A stretch of 64,000 nucleotides of DNA from Macrostomum hystrix (taxonomy: Eukaryota > Platyhelminthes > Macrostomidae): assembly GCA_950097015.1 (NCBI GenBank), contig CATNEN010000041.1, forward strand, positions 2,211,501-2,275,500, given 5' to 3'. Both the position numbers and the translations under genes were made by a program. This document shows positions 23,501 to 34,400 of this stretch, in pieces. The notes under the pieces are model-generated. The model searched no databases, had not been told where the DNA came from, and worked only from the letters and a program-made list of their open reading frames with translations. Numbering within the stretch: position 1 is the stretch's first letter; each line of letters starts with the position of its first letter.

Positions 23501-26010
23501 TCGTACATATAAACAAGTGAATAGCAAGCAATGGAGATACCAGTTAAATGCTGTGTCTGTGCCTATCTGCCGGGGTGTCCCGTGTGCGCATGTCAGCTAG
23601 GAAAGCAGGCTGAAGGTGCATCAGCAAGACCCCAGCTAATGTAAGCAGCTAAATAACTGGCTCGTGTTTTCAAACTGAATACTGCAAATGCACTGTGCAG
23701 ATTGAACTGATTGCTTTGTCCAAGCCGCACGGCCTGTCCAAGGCCCTAACCATAGTGCTCTAAATTTCTTTAACCTGTGGTTTAAGGCTAGCCTATTTAA
23801 TTGGGAATCAAAAGTACAAGAAACAACACTATTAGGGCACAGTCGTGGAGAGAAGTCTTGGGTGCGAATTGCTCAACTTAAACTTTTGAGAGCCGAACCC
23901 AAAGGCACTCAATCACGGCTGATGTACAGTACACAGCTGTGTGTGAGTGTTTGCCTGCGTACAGTGCATGTGTGCTTAGGAGTAGACGGATGGGCAGAAT
24001 TGCCTCTCACTGTCAGCGAATGAAAATGATTGTCAGCTAATGCTAATGATAATATTATTATTATTATTATTAGAGCAACAGGTAAACAGCAAACACATGG
24101 GGAAAGTTTATAGAAAGAAAGTTGCACTTCTTGAGCACTGGTAGCTCAGGCTGAACTGCATATTACAAACTGAGCAGTACTCACGATGGATAACACTCCT
24201 GACATCCGTGGCGCTGAAGTCCAGGTGGAAGCCCCACTGAGCGGCCTTCACGCCGACAAAGACCAGCACGTAGACCACGGCCACGGTGCCCAGCGCGTTG
24301 AACTTGGAGAAGAAGCCGGGAGACTTGATGCAAACCAGCGGGAACAGCAGCACCACCAGGTAGAACGGCACAGTCCGCGTTTTGCTCCACACCTTCTGGA
24401 ACAGCGGCTGTGTGGAGTTGTCGAACTCGGGCGGACCAGCGGTGGCAGGCTGGGGGGTGCCGGTGGTGTTGGGCAGGCCGGTTGGTTCCACGGGCACCGA
24501 TGGATGAGTTGGGCAGAGCACGTGGAAGGTGCGGTTGCCAAAGTGGAACTCATTCGGCGTGCCATCGATCTCGCTGACGTTGAACAGCTGGCTGTGCACG
24601 AAGCAGCCGCTCTGCGGGTGTGGGCATCGAGCTTGAGTGAGTATAAGGGAAGCGGGAGCGACTGGGAGATGCAGGACCCGCTGTGAGCATGAGGGATGCA
24701 GGACCTGCTGTGAGCATGAGGGATGCAGGACCTGCTGTGAGCATGAGGGATGCAGGACCTGCTGTGAGCATGAGGGATGCAGGACCCGCTGTGAGCATGA
24801 GGGATGCAGGACCTGTTGTGAGCATGAGGGATGCAGGACCTGCTGTGAGCATGAGGGATGCAGGACCTGCTGTGAGCATGAGGGATGCAGGACCCGCTGT
24901 GAGCATGAGGGATGCAGGACCCGCTGTAAGCATGAGGGATGCAGGACCCGCTGTGGGACTGGGAGATGCAGGACCCGCTGTTGGGTTAGAAGCGGTTGTT
25001 CTGAAGGAGCTACCTTGTACATGATGAGCTAACCTACCTGATAGAGGAAGTTGGACAGCAGCACCCAGTAGACGATGATGGCGCCGAGCAAGGCGGCTGC
25101 CGAGAAAAGCACGGCCACGAGCTCGCCGTACTTGCCCAGGTAAAATTTGCAAACGTCGGAGAATTCCGAGACTGGCACGCCGCTGCGGCCTGAAAGGAAA
25201 AGTTTAGAGAAATTCTGTGATCAATGATTGACAGGTGCTCAGGCTCAGGTGGTCTTGCGGGCTCACCCAGGTTGGAGTAGCTCCGCAGCACCAGGTAGGC
25301 GGTGTAGAAGGTCACCGCCGTCATGAACAGCAGCACCGCCAGGCTAGTGGCGAAGCCGGCCTCCTTGACAGCCCACGGCATGTTCAGCAGCGAGGTGCCC
25401 ATCATGGTGTTCCAGATGCTAAAGCTGCGGGCACAGCGGCAGAGTCAAGGGTCAGGGCTAGCGATCCAATGATTGCTCCAAAACAACAAACAACTCACAT
25501 AGTGATAATGCTGCTTTGCTTGGAGATCTGCTTGAAGGGCAGGATTAGCAGAAACTGTGGCGGCACCACGTGAGCGGGCATGAGCAGCTGGCTATCAGCC
25601 CCTGGAGCAATCCTGCTGTAGTACTTGTACCTGCTCAGCATGGCCGTTGTCCGGGTCTGAACGTCGGTGCCGGGCCCGGGGGGAGTTGATGTCGAAGGTC
25701 CGGGCGCTGCAGGTGGCTCCGAGCGGGCGCGGTCTCTCGCAGGTTCGGAGAGGGTGGAGTCGACCGGCTGCTCCGGCAGGTAGCTGGACGCGGGGGCGTT
25801 TACCGAGCCATAGCCAATGGGCAGCCGGACGGCGGTGCCCCGCTCAGTCTCGTAGGTGCGCGCAAACGAGCCGGCGCGGCCAGCACTGGCCAACGAGGAC
25901 AACGAGGGCGACAAGAGCGGAGCTGCAGCGGCGCTGGAGTCAGCGCGGCCTGGTCGCTTGGTGTTCACAAGCAGTGGGCGCCGTTCAGTGGAGGACTGCG
26001 GATGCGACAT
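17578..26010 (-). CDS. SLC38A9: SLC38A9-like lysosomal amino-acid transporter (arginine sensor of mTORC1)
   Basis: Exons in transcript order: 26010-25499, 25424-25267, 25189-25038, 24611-24185, one of 22824-22718 or 22481-22375, 19837-19733, 18858-18620, 17746-17578 (stop 17580-17578). All phases join, giving 622 aa. Diagnostic family stretches are RYKYYS near the N-terminal tail, [20 protein letters not shown] in TM1, [44 protein letters not shown] and [11 protein letters not shown]. All match my recollection of human SLC38A9 in the same order. The family member sits in the lysosomal membrane, exports leucine and other amino acids, and signals arginine to Ragulator-Rag. The first about 130 residues are a long disordered cytosolic tail, as in the human protein. 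The introns are packed with tandem repeats. An ATG at 26010-26008 opens the conserved frame. Confidence 0.95.
17815..18535. repeat. Minisatellite, 41-bp unit (about 17-18 copies), last intron of SLC38A9
   Basis: Unit: ctgcttctggagcagctgct, then agcagaccggtagcaggaga, then t; the period of 41 is confirmed by coordinates. Early units carry gactggt and later ones gaccggt, a single variant that switches near 18090 and marks two blocks. Each unit holds the palindromes agcagctgct, gctagc and agatct. Confidence 0.9.
18930..19640. repeat. Minisatellite, 27-bp unit (about 24 copies), SLC38A9 intron
   Basis: Unit: tgaatcccaataggactatc then tagagtg, with the period of 27 checked at 19024 and 19051. Variants are gtgaat/ataaat and gacta/gatta. 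The edges (18930-18985 and 19560-19640) degrade into related units with aatgggattttctagagg. Confidence 0.88.
19983..20340. repeat. Tandem repeat, 69-bp unit (about 5 copies), SLC38A9 intron
   Basis: Unit starts gagtttcttggaatcccaag and ends catttttcctttaaaacac. The period of 69 is confirmed at 20049 and 20118. Flanking DNA to 20460 contains further diverged ttcttgggaatccc pieces. The minus-strand ORF across it is repeat-derived. Confidence 0.88.
20822..22275. repeat. Minisatellite, 45-bp unit (about 32 copies), SLC38A9 intron
   Basis: Unit: ctgaatcccagccactccct, then actcctgagatccctggcat, then cccac. Sub-types with cacctgag or ctcctgag, tagcat or tggcat and atctta or atccca form runs, the signature of repeated block duplication. 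It lies just 3' (in the transcript) of the duplicated exon pair. Confidence 0.92.
22375..22481 (-). CDS. SLC38A9: SLC38A9 alternative exon copy b (107 nt, [20 protein letters not shown] type)
   Basis: Acceptor ccttgcag lies just above 22481 and donor gtaaac just below 22375. Starting in phase 1, it encodes [30 protein letters not shown] and PENN, the transmembrane segment that corresponds to the human stretch ending in QENN. It is a homologue of the exon at 22718-22824, with the same length and phase. Confidence 0.85.
22718..22824 (-). CDS. SLC38A9: SLC38A9 alternative exon copy a (107 nt, [20 protein letters not shown] type)
   Basis: Acceptor cacctgcag lies above 22824 and donor gttagt below 22718. 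It encodes [31 protein letters not shown] and PENN. The SHN and ITL residues are closer to my memory of the human protein (IHNCIITL) than those of copy b. Only 236 bp separate the two copies. Using both would shift the frame (107 is not divisible by three), so a functional transcript can use only one. Confidence 0.85.
22842..23113. repeat. (CTGA)n / (CTGC-CTGA) microsatellite
   Basis: Nearly pure tetranucleotide repeat gactgactgact with interspersed gcct variants. It lies in the intron directly upstream (in the transcript) of exon copy a; the serine/glutamine-rich minus-strand ORFs across it are artefacts. Confidence 0.95.
23144..23495 (+). mobile_element. tRNA-derived SINE, near full length
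   Basis: The 5' part has a pol III box A (TGGCAGAGCG) and box B (AGTTCGATTCC) separated as in a tRNA. A body follows, shared with the copies at 58880 and 51957 (gcagccgcggagagaaggct, cactgcctgacgatgagaaa, agtcagcgaaatgggcagaa). It ends in an (ATT)n tail. It is inserted in an intron of SLC38A9, antisense to that gene. Confidence 0.8.
23834..24073 (+). mobile_element. Diverged 5'-truncated SINE of the same family
   Basis: Lacks the tRNA head and starts in the body (gggcacagtcgtggagagaa). It retains gtttgcctgcgtacagtgca and gggcagaattgcctc and ends in (ATT)n before 24073. It is more diverged than the neighbouring copy, so older. Confidence 0.7.
24664..24985. repeat. Minisatellite, 27-bp unit (about 12 copies), SLC38A9 intron
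   Basis: Unit: gatgcaggacctgctgtgag then catgagg, with c/t variation at one site. It fills most of the intron between the exons ending LLSNFLYQ and beginning SGCFVHSQ. ORFs open on both strands are repeat-derived. Confidence 0.9.
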
Positions 26011-26049
26011 TTTTGGTGTGGAGATTCAGCACAGTTGGCTGAGAACTGC

Positions 26050-29000
26050 AATTTAATGAAACCAGCAATGCTCTTAATTAGATTATTCAACTGAGTCAGC
26101 TGCTTAGTCAACAATAAATAAATAAAAGAATATTAATTTAATGAAAAAATCAAGACAATGTTGTAGACATAAAAATTGCTTTGAAAGAAAGAAGCTTTGT
26201 AGCTAGTTTTTAAAGTACTGCAAGCAAAGCTATTATACAAGTAGTATTTGTGCTGTTTAAATGTACTTTTTATTGTACAAAAATAAAGTTTTATTTTTTT
26301 ATATTTCGATGAAATGTACCTATATGCAAATCAAATTATATTTGTTCAATAATTTATAAAATAATTTTTTTTCCAAGTTCATTTATATAAACTAGATGAT
26401 GTACTTAAAAAAGTATGTTAGGCCTTCTTTATAATTGACAGCCAAAATTTTTAATGCCTATATGTTTATTGCTTATTATATACAGGCACTATTATTGGTA
26501 CTTTTATTATGTAATCAGACTTTCATTTCTAATATACACAAAACATGTAGCTTTGTGTAGGCCCACATCAATATATAAGCTACCAAAAAGATAGGAAAGA
26601 AAAAAGTAAAAAAACAAAGTTATAAGTACAAGAAATGGAATTAAATAAATCAGAGTTAAAAAATCCTTAATATTTTTGGGGTCCTTGAGATTTTGTCAAC
26701 TTACAAGGTCTAGGCACATTGTTATCCAACTATGTGTGTTGGATACTTTGGAGACAATCTTACAATCTCACAATGGCATAACTTCGGTTTCCCACTCAAT
26801 TATTGTATCACATTTTGCACATTTGGGTGGCTACAACAAGCAAGCTAACCACCTGACTGTGAATAACTCTTTATACTTCCGAGTCTCAAGCAACCCAGAT
26901 GCACACAAAAATACATTGTCTTGACTTGATGTATGCTCTATAGGATCCAAAATATGCAAAAATGTGTATGAATAAGTTAGGCCTACAGCAGGAAACCGAA
27001 ATTATGTCTTTACACCTTGTCTTATATTATATATACTAGGACCTAGCCTCTGTCATTTAATGAATATAATTACTAAAGTAATTATGTAATAATTAGTGTA
27101 CTTTTATTAGATACACCTTTATAAGATTTATTAACTACCTTAGCAAAAAAACTGTAAATTTAGCCACTATCCTTTTTGCATTCTGCATTCTGAGTTTAGG
27201 AATATAGCTACACTGTTGAGCAATAACTCACAAAGAAAGTTATCCAGATAATCTGACTTTGCTTTCAGAGCACAAATAAGAGCATAAACGTACATAAATT
27301 AAGTAAATCATAAATGTTCTTGATTGACACCGCTTTTTGGGGTTCCAAATCTTAAGTAGCGAACCAAATTTTTACATTCCAATAGCTGTACGGCTACGGG
27401 AAACTGAAAATTTTATTAATGTCTCGTGAGCTCCTAATATAGCTATGCAAAATTTTATTGCTACGAACATTATTGTCACTGAAGTGGATGTTTTGGAAAA
27501 AGGATATTGCACCATTGTCAAATCCTTTCTGTAGTACCGCATTATTTATAGCAGCAGCTGGTTTCATAGAAAACCAAGGTATTAAAATTCAGAACAATAT
27601 GCTTAGCTTATATGAACTTAATGATGAGCATGCCAAGTTCTTTGTAAAGAAGCAATTGATATATGATAATGCTTACCATTTACATAATATTTTATATACT
27701 TTGCACTATCTCTTTTGTTTAGAATGGTAAAAGAATTTGATTTCTTAAAACCATAAGTTACTGTCCTACGTTCTTAAAAAAACTGTGCACAGTTTGCCAA
27801 TGTGCACGGCTATTGTCATGGCTGACGTATGACATTATTGTTTCATTAATCCCATCGTTAAATCGTATTCTGGTTCTGGGTTTTGTAAGTCTGGGTTCCA
27901 TGGAAATACCATTCTTTGTTACTAAAGTTATACAGTAGGCCCCTAAGCAAAAAACAGCAAAATTGTTCTTATTACACTAATAGACTAAGGAACTATAATA
28001 TAAAGACTATACTAGTAGTGTCGTAAGTAGTAGGCCTAGAAACTTAGTTAACTTAGTAGCCTAGTAATAGCAACTAGTTCCAGTTCTAATTTTTATAAGT
28101 TAATGTTTTTTAATGAAAAGCAGGATCATGTCAGGGCCTATTGGCCTAACAAAAATGTAAATTTCAGTTTTTAATGTTATTAATGAATGCTAATTAGCCA
28201 GGGCCCACAAAGTTGTTATTGTTATATATATATTTTACAGGGTAGCTTCTTTAATATAACATAGGCCTAACTTGTCTAAGAAATTTCTCAAATTTGAACA
28301 ATTTAGTGCTGTTTTAAAGGTAATTTTTTGCCAATCGTAAAGCTGCATTGAAGCCAATTAGCTAGTAGGGCCTAGGCTCTACAGTATCTTCTTTTAGACA
28401 AACCCTTTATATATATTATTTCCCTATTCTTATCCTATAGTAAGGTGGTAAAGTTTTTACCTAAATTTCAAAGTGTGGGTCAAGGGAAATAACTGATAGG
28501 CCCTAGTCTGGATCTAACTATTAGATTGTCTGGGTGGGTAGATTTATAAGTAGATAGACCCTAAGTTGATACACATGTAGGTGAGGCAGAATAATTTTCT
28601 AGGACAGACAGAAAAAGAAAGAAAAAACTAACTTGAGTATTTACCAGTCTCAATCATGTTGGAACTCAGAAATTCTGGTGCATCACAGAAAAAGAATAAG
28701 AAGGCTAAAATACACACAAAAATGTTAGTTTTGCACTCTTTATAAGTTTGAAAATTAAACTAGGCCTAAAAATTCTGATAAATTGGCAAGGAGTCAGTTT
28801 TCTATTTTCAATGAACTTACTATTTACACTCCAGTGTAAAGCAAGTACTCACCAACCATGTATCTCTAATTTTGCTGGCAACACCAATGCAAGTCTAAGG
28901 ATGAAAGTAAATTAAAGGATTATAAAAGGAAAGGACAAAAGAGAATTTATCTATCTATAAGTAGGCCTAACAGTTGTAGATAAAGAAGGCCATTTTGTCA

Positions 29001-29640
29001 CCTTTCAAAGAGTAATAAAACATTATAGATAGGCCATACTTATAAAATATAGTAATAGCATGTAAGCAATATTTTTGTATCTTAAACCATGTTTTCTCTA
29101 CTCTGGAATACTAGAGCAAATACTTGCCGCAATCAATAACAAAGGAGGAAATATAGTCACCTCTTATCATTGGAGCCTGTCAAAGCTAGGCAATCATATG
29201 TGGCATTATGGGTCATGTCTTGTGTGTATCTTTTTTGTCCTTAAATTAAGCTTTTAATAATATTTTTAATGTATTGTTTAAATGTATTATATCACTAAGC
29301 ATAACTTCCTTAAAGTATTTAGGAGTTTGAAATGTATATGAAATATTAAATCAGAATTAGAATGCAAAGTGAGTTTACAAGCAGGTAGACATTGGCTAAG
29401 GCTCTAAGCTAAATTTCTTAATTAAATCTAAATTTCTATTGCCAGGTGCACCAAAATGCTGCTGCAGGCCAGTTATTATGCTTGTATCCCCTTTACACTG
29501 TCTCATATAGAGTGATTAAGATAGAGGCTACAGAACCATGTATTTTTAACTTATGGAATTTAAATGGCTTTGTTACTGATTCTTGTAGGCATATCTAATG
29601 ATCAGGTGCATAATGTTTGTATTAATTATGTAGAATGATT
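26050..29640. other. AT-rich gene-free block between SLC38A9 and RPL27A
   Basis: About 3.6 kb of clearly more AT-rich sequence than the rest of the window, with no credible ORF. TAGGCC/GGCCTA hexamers recur (for example near 26419, 26561, 26980, 27935, 28032, 28262, 28497, 28763, 28962 and 29031). It should contain the divergent promoters of SLC38A9 and RPL27A, which point away from each other. A 90-aa frame at 27458-27730 has no family resemblance and was not called. Confidence 0.5.
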
Positions 29641-29718
29641 TCGTACAGATACAAGTCAAGTATATTTCACTCCTGCGCCAGCTTCCGCCTCCATTTCAGC
29701 CAGTGGCTCCCGCCCGCA

Positions 29719-30603
29719 ATGTCCAAGTTGAAGCCCACCAAGACCCGCAAGCTCCGTGGCCACGTGTCGCACGGCCACGGCCGAGTCGGCAAGCACCGCA
29801 AGCACCCCAGCGGCCGCGGTAACGCAGGTGGCGCCCACCACCACCGCACCAACTTCGACAAGTACCACCCCGGCTACTTTGGCAAGGTGGGCATGCGGCA
29901 CTTTCACCTGAAGCGCAACCCGTACTACTGCCCGGCCGTCAACACCGACAAGCTGTGGTCGCTGGTCTCGCAGCAGACCTACGACAAGTACAAGGACGGC
30001 AACAAGGAGGGCAAGGTGCCCGTCATCGACTGCCTGCAGGCGGTGAGTCAGCTCAGTAATTTTAAACTGAGCCATCGATTTATTTAACTCTGCCTGAATT
30101 CTGTTAAACAATGCTTCCAATGCCTTTGCAGGGCTACTTCACCTGAATTCTGTTAAACAATGCTTCCAATGCCTTTGCAGGGCTACTTCACCTGAATTCT
30201 GTTAAACAATGCTTTCAATGCCTTTGCAGGGCTACTTCACCTGAATTCTGTTAAACAATGCTTCCAATGCCTTTGCAGGGCTACTTCACCTGAATTCTGT
30301 TAAACAATGCTTCCAATGCCTTTGCAGGGCTACTTCACCTGAATTCTGTTAAACAATGCTTCCAATGCCTTTGCAGGGCTACTTCACCTGAATTCTGTTA
30401 AACAATGCTTCCAATGCCTTTGCAGGGCTACTTCACCTGAATTCTGTTAAACAATGCTTCCAATGCCTTTGCAGGGCTACTTCAAGGTGCTCGGCAAGGG
30501 AAACATGCCGAAGGTGCCGGTCATCGTGAAGGCGAAATTCTTCAGTAAGAAAGCCGAAGAGAAGATCAAGGCCGTGGGCGGCTCCTGCGTGCTGATGGCC
30601 TAA
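29719..30603 (+). CDS. RPL27A: 60S ribosomal protein L27a (uL15)
   Basis: Two coding exons, 29719-30042 and 30475-30603, join in phase 0 to 150 aa (human about 148). The N-terminus reads [20 protein letters not shown] followed by [18 protein letters not shown], the very conserved rRNA-binding glycine/histidine-rich loop. The end reads [11 protein letters not shown]. The protein belongs to the eukaryotic large-subunit uL15 family. The GC-rich coding sequence stands out from the AT-rich upstream block. A pyrimidine-rich stretch and an acceptor-like ccatttcag about 20 bp before the ATG suggest an intron in the 5' UTR, common in ribosomal protein genes. The coding intron is filled with a minisatellite. 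Confidence 0.97.
30083..30480 (+). repeat. 49-bp minisatellite that repeats the RPL27A 3' splice site (8 acceptors)
   Basis: Unit: acctgaattctgttaaacaa, then tgcttccaatgcctttgcag, then ggctacttc. Each copy includes the polypyrimidine tract, the AG and the first 9 nt of exon 2. The AGs end at 30131, 30180, 30229, 30278, 30327, 30376, 30425 and 30474. Only the last is followed by aaggtgctcgg, the true exon; the other seven continue acctga, so their use would add GYFT and then a stop. Confidence 0.95.
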
Positions 30604-30643
30604 GCACAGATGCTTTTTGACTGACTGATTTTGTGACGAATGA

Positions 30644-30649
30644 AATAAA
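30644..30649 (+). terminator. Poly(A) signal AATAAA of RPL27A
   Basis: AATAAA lies 41 bp after the stop codon, giving the short 3' UTR expected of a ribosomal protein mRNA. Confidence 0.8.
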
Positions 30650-30659
30650 CTATTGCAAA

Positions 30660-31411
30660 AGTAATGGCTTCATGCTCACTGCGGCTGCTGCCTTTTGTCA
30701 GAATCGTGGAACCAAAAAGTGGACAGCAAGCTTCCTTGTTTTTTAATTATGCAGTTCACGAATTTCAGAAAAAGTTCGTAAGCACATCTATATTTGTTTC
30801 TCATGGTTTGAGTTCATCGAAATTATCCAGCGTACGCTAGTACAGTGGGTGTCAGGGCCAAGTCATGTTTGAAATGGTGTGGGCTCAGAGGTGCCATGAA
30901 AGCAAGTTGAAGTGCATCAAACCCAGCTTTAGGGCATGTGAGAATACTGGTTGGCAATAGGTTCAATGCTTGATAGTTAGCATGTTCGAAGGCCTGCCAA
31001 GAAAACTTTAAAACAAAAGCGATGCATAGCGTGAGAAAACTTCACAAACTGAGCTAGCTTTGATGACTCATTTAAGCTAACCTGTCAGTCGCTCCGTAGG
31101 CAAGAGGCAAGGCTTTGTCTGACTTAAAACGTAATCTTTATTTGAACCTGCAGAATTGGGGAAGGAATATGCAACTACAATGCCTGCGGACTTCTAAATT
31201 GGTTGTTGTAATTTGTTGCTTTGTGACTGGCTGTTGTCAAGGACCAGCTGTTTGACCAAGGAAGATGCTGTTGCAAGGAGATAAATTTTAGTCAATTGGG
31301 GCCGGGGCGGTTTAAGCAGTGTTTAGTTCTGCGGAACCCAAATAGCATACCAACAGTGCAAGCCAAAAAGTAGATTACAGGAGGCAAATCCAGTTGGATA
31401 TCGTGTGTATT
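30660..31411. other. Intergenic spacer between RPL27A and the first polycystin-1-like gene
   Basis: About 750 bp of unique sequence with no ORF, repeat or RNA gene that I can support. It should contain the promoter of the gene starting at 31412. Confidence 0.4.
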
Positions 31412-34400
31412 ATGAGCGTTTCTCTGAGGCTCATTGTCATATGCATTGCTGTGCTCGGAAATGGACACACCAGCCTCTGCAGCATTGATCTGGGTAAGAT
31501 TTCCGCTAGTAACTGCATGAGCAGCTTTTTTAACTAATGTGGCATGATGAGCTCGTACTTATTTGCCGGAACTTCAAGCTTGAAGTCATTTCTACAGAGC
31601 TTTTGATAGATTCTTTGAAGCTGTTCGAGCTTCAAATTATCACCGAACTTTTGTCACAGACGCAGAGGATGCGCCGCCTCTGGTGTCCTACGGCCCACAC
31701 CAGGTCAGGGCCGTCGGCACAGCTTATGCCGAGTTCCCGCCTGCGGCAGTGAAGCTCAGCTGGTCAACCGCAGGCCATCCAGCGCTCGCGAATCAGTCAT
31801 ACTTCAACGGTTACGCCACCTCCGACTACTTCCTGTTCACCTTCGACTTAGTCAACGACATTCGGGGCTACGTGATCGGCCGGGACTCTCCCGGCATCTA
31901 CGTGAAGACCTTCCAGCTCGCCTACTGCAGCTCGCCCGGATCAACACTGCTGAGCTACTCTGCAGGCTCTCATTACTCCCCAGCGCTGCTGCCTGGCATC
32001 AACAGCAGCGACATGAGCAACCACACCTACCAGCTTCCCTTCGGCAGCATCAGGGCGCGGGTGCTGAAGCTCACACCAGTCGACTTTGTTGGCAACAAAT
32101 CCATCAAGATTGAGTTCGTCGGTCTGCCCGTTCGTGAGTGAATTCAGGCTACTCCGAATTGTGCCGACGGTAGCCGCAGATCATTTTCGAGGTGCAGCTT
32201 GATTGAATTACCATAAATGATAACTGGCATAGGGGATGCTCGCTTACCCCTGCTTCACGAAGCCAACCCTTTGATACAGTACCAGTATAACGTCTTTAAA
32301 GATGAACAAATCAACCAGAGAATCTGGATTTTTTGGCAAAACATTTCGATTGTGATTTGATCGACTCAAGAACTTGACATCATTCTAGGATTTAGGCAGA
32401 CTAGGGCAAGTTTTGTCGAGGTTCCTCAAAATAAATTGCTCAATAGCTGCTATTCCACGCGGTCTCTCTGAGGACTAAGGTAGCAAATATACATTTCTCT
32501 CCTGTACTCTCCAATGGACTGAGTTTGAGGCTAGCCCATAGACAAGATAATCAACAGCAAATCATGCGAAATGTGGTTGTGCTTGGAGAACACTCCAGTT
32601 TAAACGGCTGCTGCTTTGGCTTTCAGAGTGCCCGCCCATTTCAACCTACAAGCTGACTCTGCCGGCGCCCAGGCAGGTCAACGCGACATCCTTCACACTG
32701 AGCACCAACAACAGCCAGACCGTCTGGTTCGAGGACCTCTATCATGTAACGAACGTGTCACTAACAGGAAACAACTGCACTCAGAGTCAGTCCATGGTGA
32801 TCACTTTCATCACTAACAATGGGATTGCCGTGGGTGACCCACTGGTGAGTTCTGTCTCCTGGCCACTTATGCGGGCCGAAAAGCCTACATATAGTGGCGG
32901 CAATAACTAGAAGAAGGATGTTGCGCTTGCAATTGGTGGGAACTTTTGCGAATCTCGCTTACACCTAAGGGCACGTTGAGTAGATAGCAAATAATAATTT
33001 TTTAACTTCATGAAATTCGCTAAGCGTCACAGCTTGGACACCTGCATCGGAGCATTTGAAGTATGGAAGACAATTACTTTTTTGAGAGCATTATTTCTTG
33101 AGCATTTTGTCAATGTGTTATTTTCTATAAATCGTTGAACTGTACAGTTTTGTAAAACAATTTGGAATAGGGCTTGATGTGAACTGTTTGGTTAAATAAA
33201 CGAAATGAAGGCAATCGATTGCGAATGCATGTTCTCTGTAGCAGCAAGAGGCCAAAAGAGATATCAGACACGGAGCTTCATCAGTGCATGCAAGCTACCT
33301 TTACTCCTGCTATTTCGATGCAACCACATTTTCAGACGCTGACGGCCAACCCGGAAGACATTATGGGCACGCTGTACCCACTGAACGCCACCGTCAACGC
33401 TGCCAAGGTCCGGGTTTACTTCCGAAGCAGAGACTGCGACAACGTTGAGTTCAAATTCTTCGGCTGCCTTGCCGACGGTGCGTCAAAATAAGCACAATCT
33501 CAGAATACTAATATGAGTTGACTTGATATTCAGCAACAGCCTGCCAGTCAATTGGCAGCATTGAATAGCGCCTCAGTTTTCGTCCATTATGTTAGACAGC
33601 CGTTATAATTTCCCCACGAGCTTTCCATTACTTTAATTTTATGTCTCTAGACAGAACCCTGCTGTTTTAGCTAGCCAAACTCTGGGACGTCTGTCAAGCG
33701 TGTTGTCAGAGGTGACAAGTCGCAGCTGAAGTGGAAGTTACCATTTGTTTCTTTCTGCAGCCTCTGTCTATTGTATTATTTTCCAGTTCAGGTTTTTTAA
33801 TTCCTTGAGAAGCTAAAACACTTTCAAAATGAGACCTGCTCCATGCCTGGGCCTGCATTCTGCCTCAGCCTTCTCCGGGCAGGAATGCATGGAAACTCTG
33901 GAAAGCAAACAGCACTGTGGGGCTCCCATAGTCCCACATTCTTTGCCATATGGTCACAAATGCTTTTTGCTCTACTTGGATGGACGACAACAATTGAAGC
34001 CATGCATTGACTTTTGAAGCGAAGCTTGCAGAAGCTTCTGATCAGCAGGTCGGGCCTTCCTCTGCTGCTACAGCTTTCTCATCTGTTTTGGAATCAACGA
34101 TTGCCTTCATCGATCAGTACAGGAAAGATGCGCATTGTGGCCCAGCTTCACACCAAGTCCCAAGTCCTGCACAGCTTCCCCCGCCCCTATATTGTCTTCA
34201 TCTGCGGCAGCTGAATCCAAGTCCTTGTTTGTCAGCCGCCTTGCGCGTGACCGGTCGAGTGGAGATTCTGCAGCTCTCGCTTATGCTACTTTAATATGCA
34301 GCTATGAGAAATCCAAGTGGGCCGGGTGGGCAGTGACTTCTGCAGCTGATTTTGCTGAAGGAAGTCGTTGGGGTAAACCAGGTGATGTAGCCTTAATTTT

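Noticed and set aside
27458-27730. 90-aa ORF in the AT-rich block
   Set aside because: No family resemblance, AT-driven composition and no splice or promoter context; likely chance.
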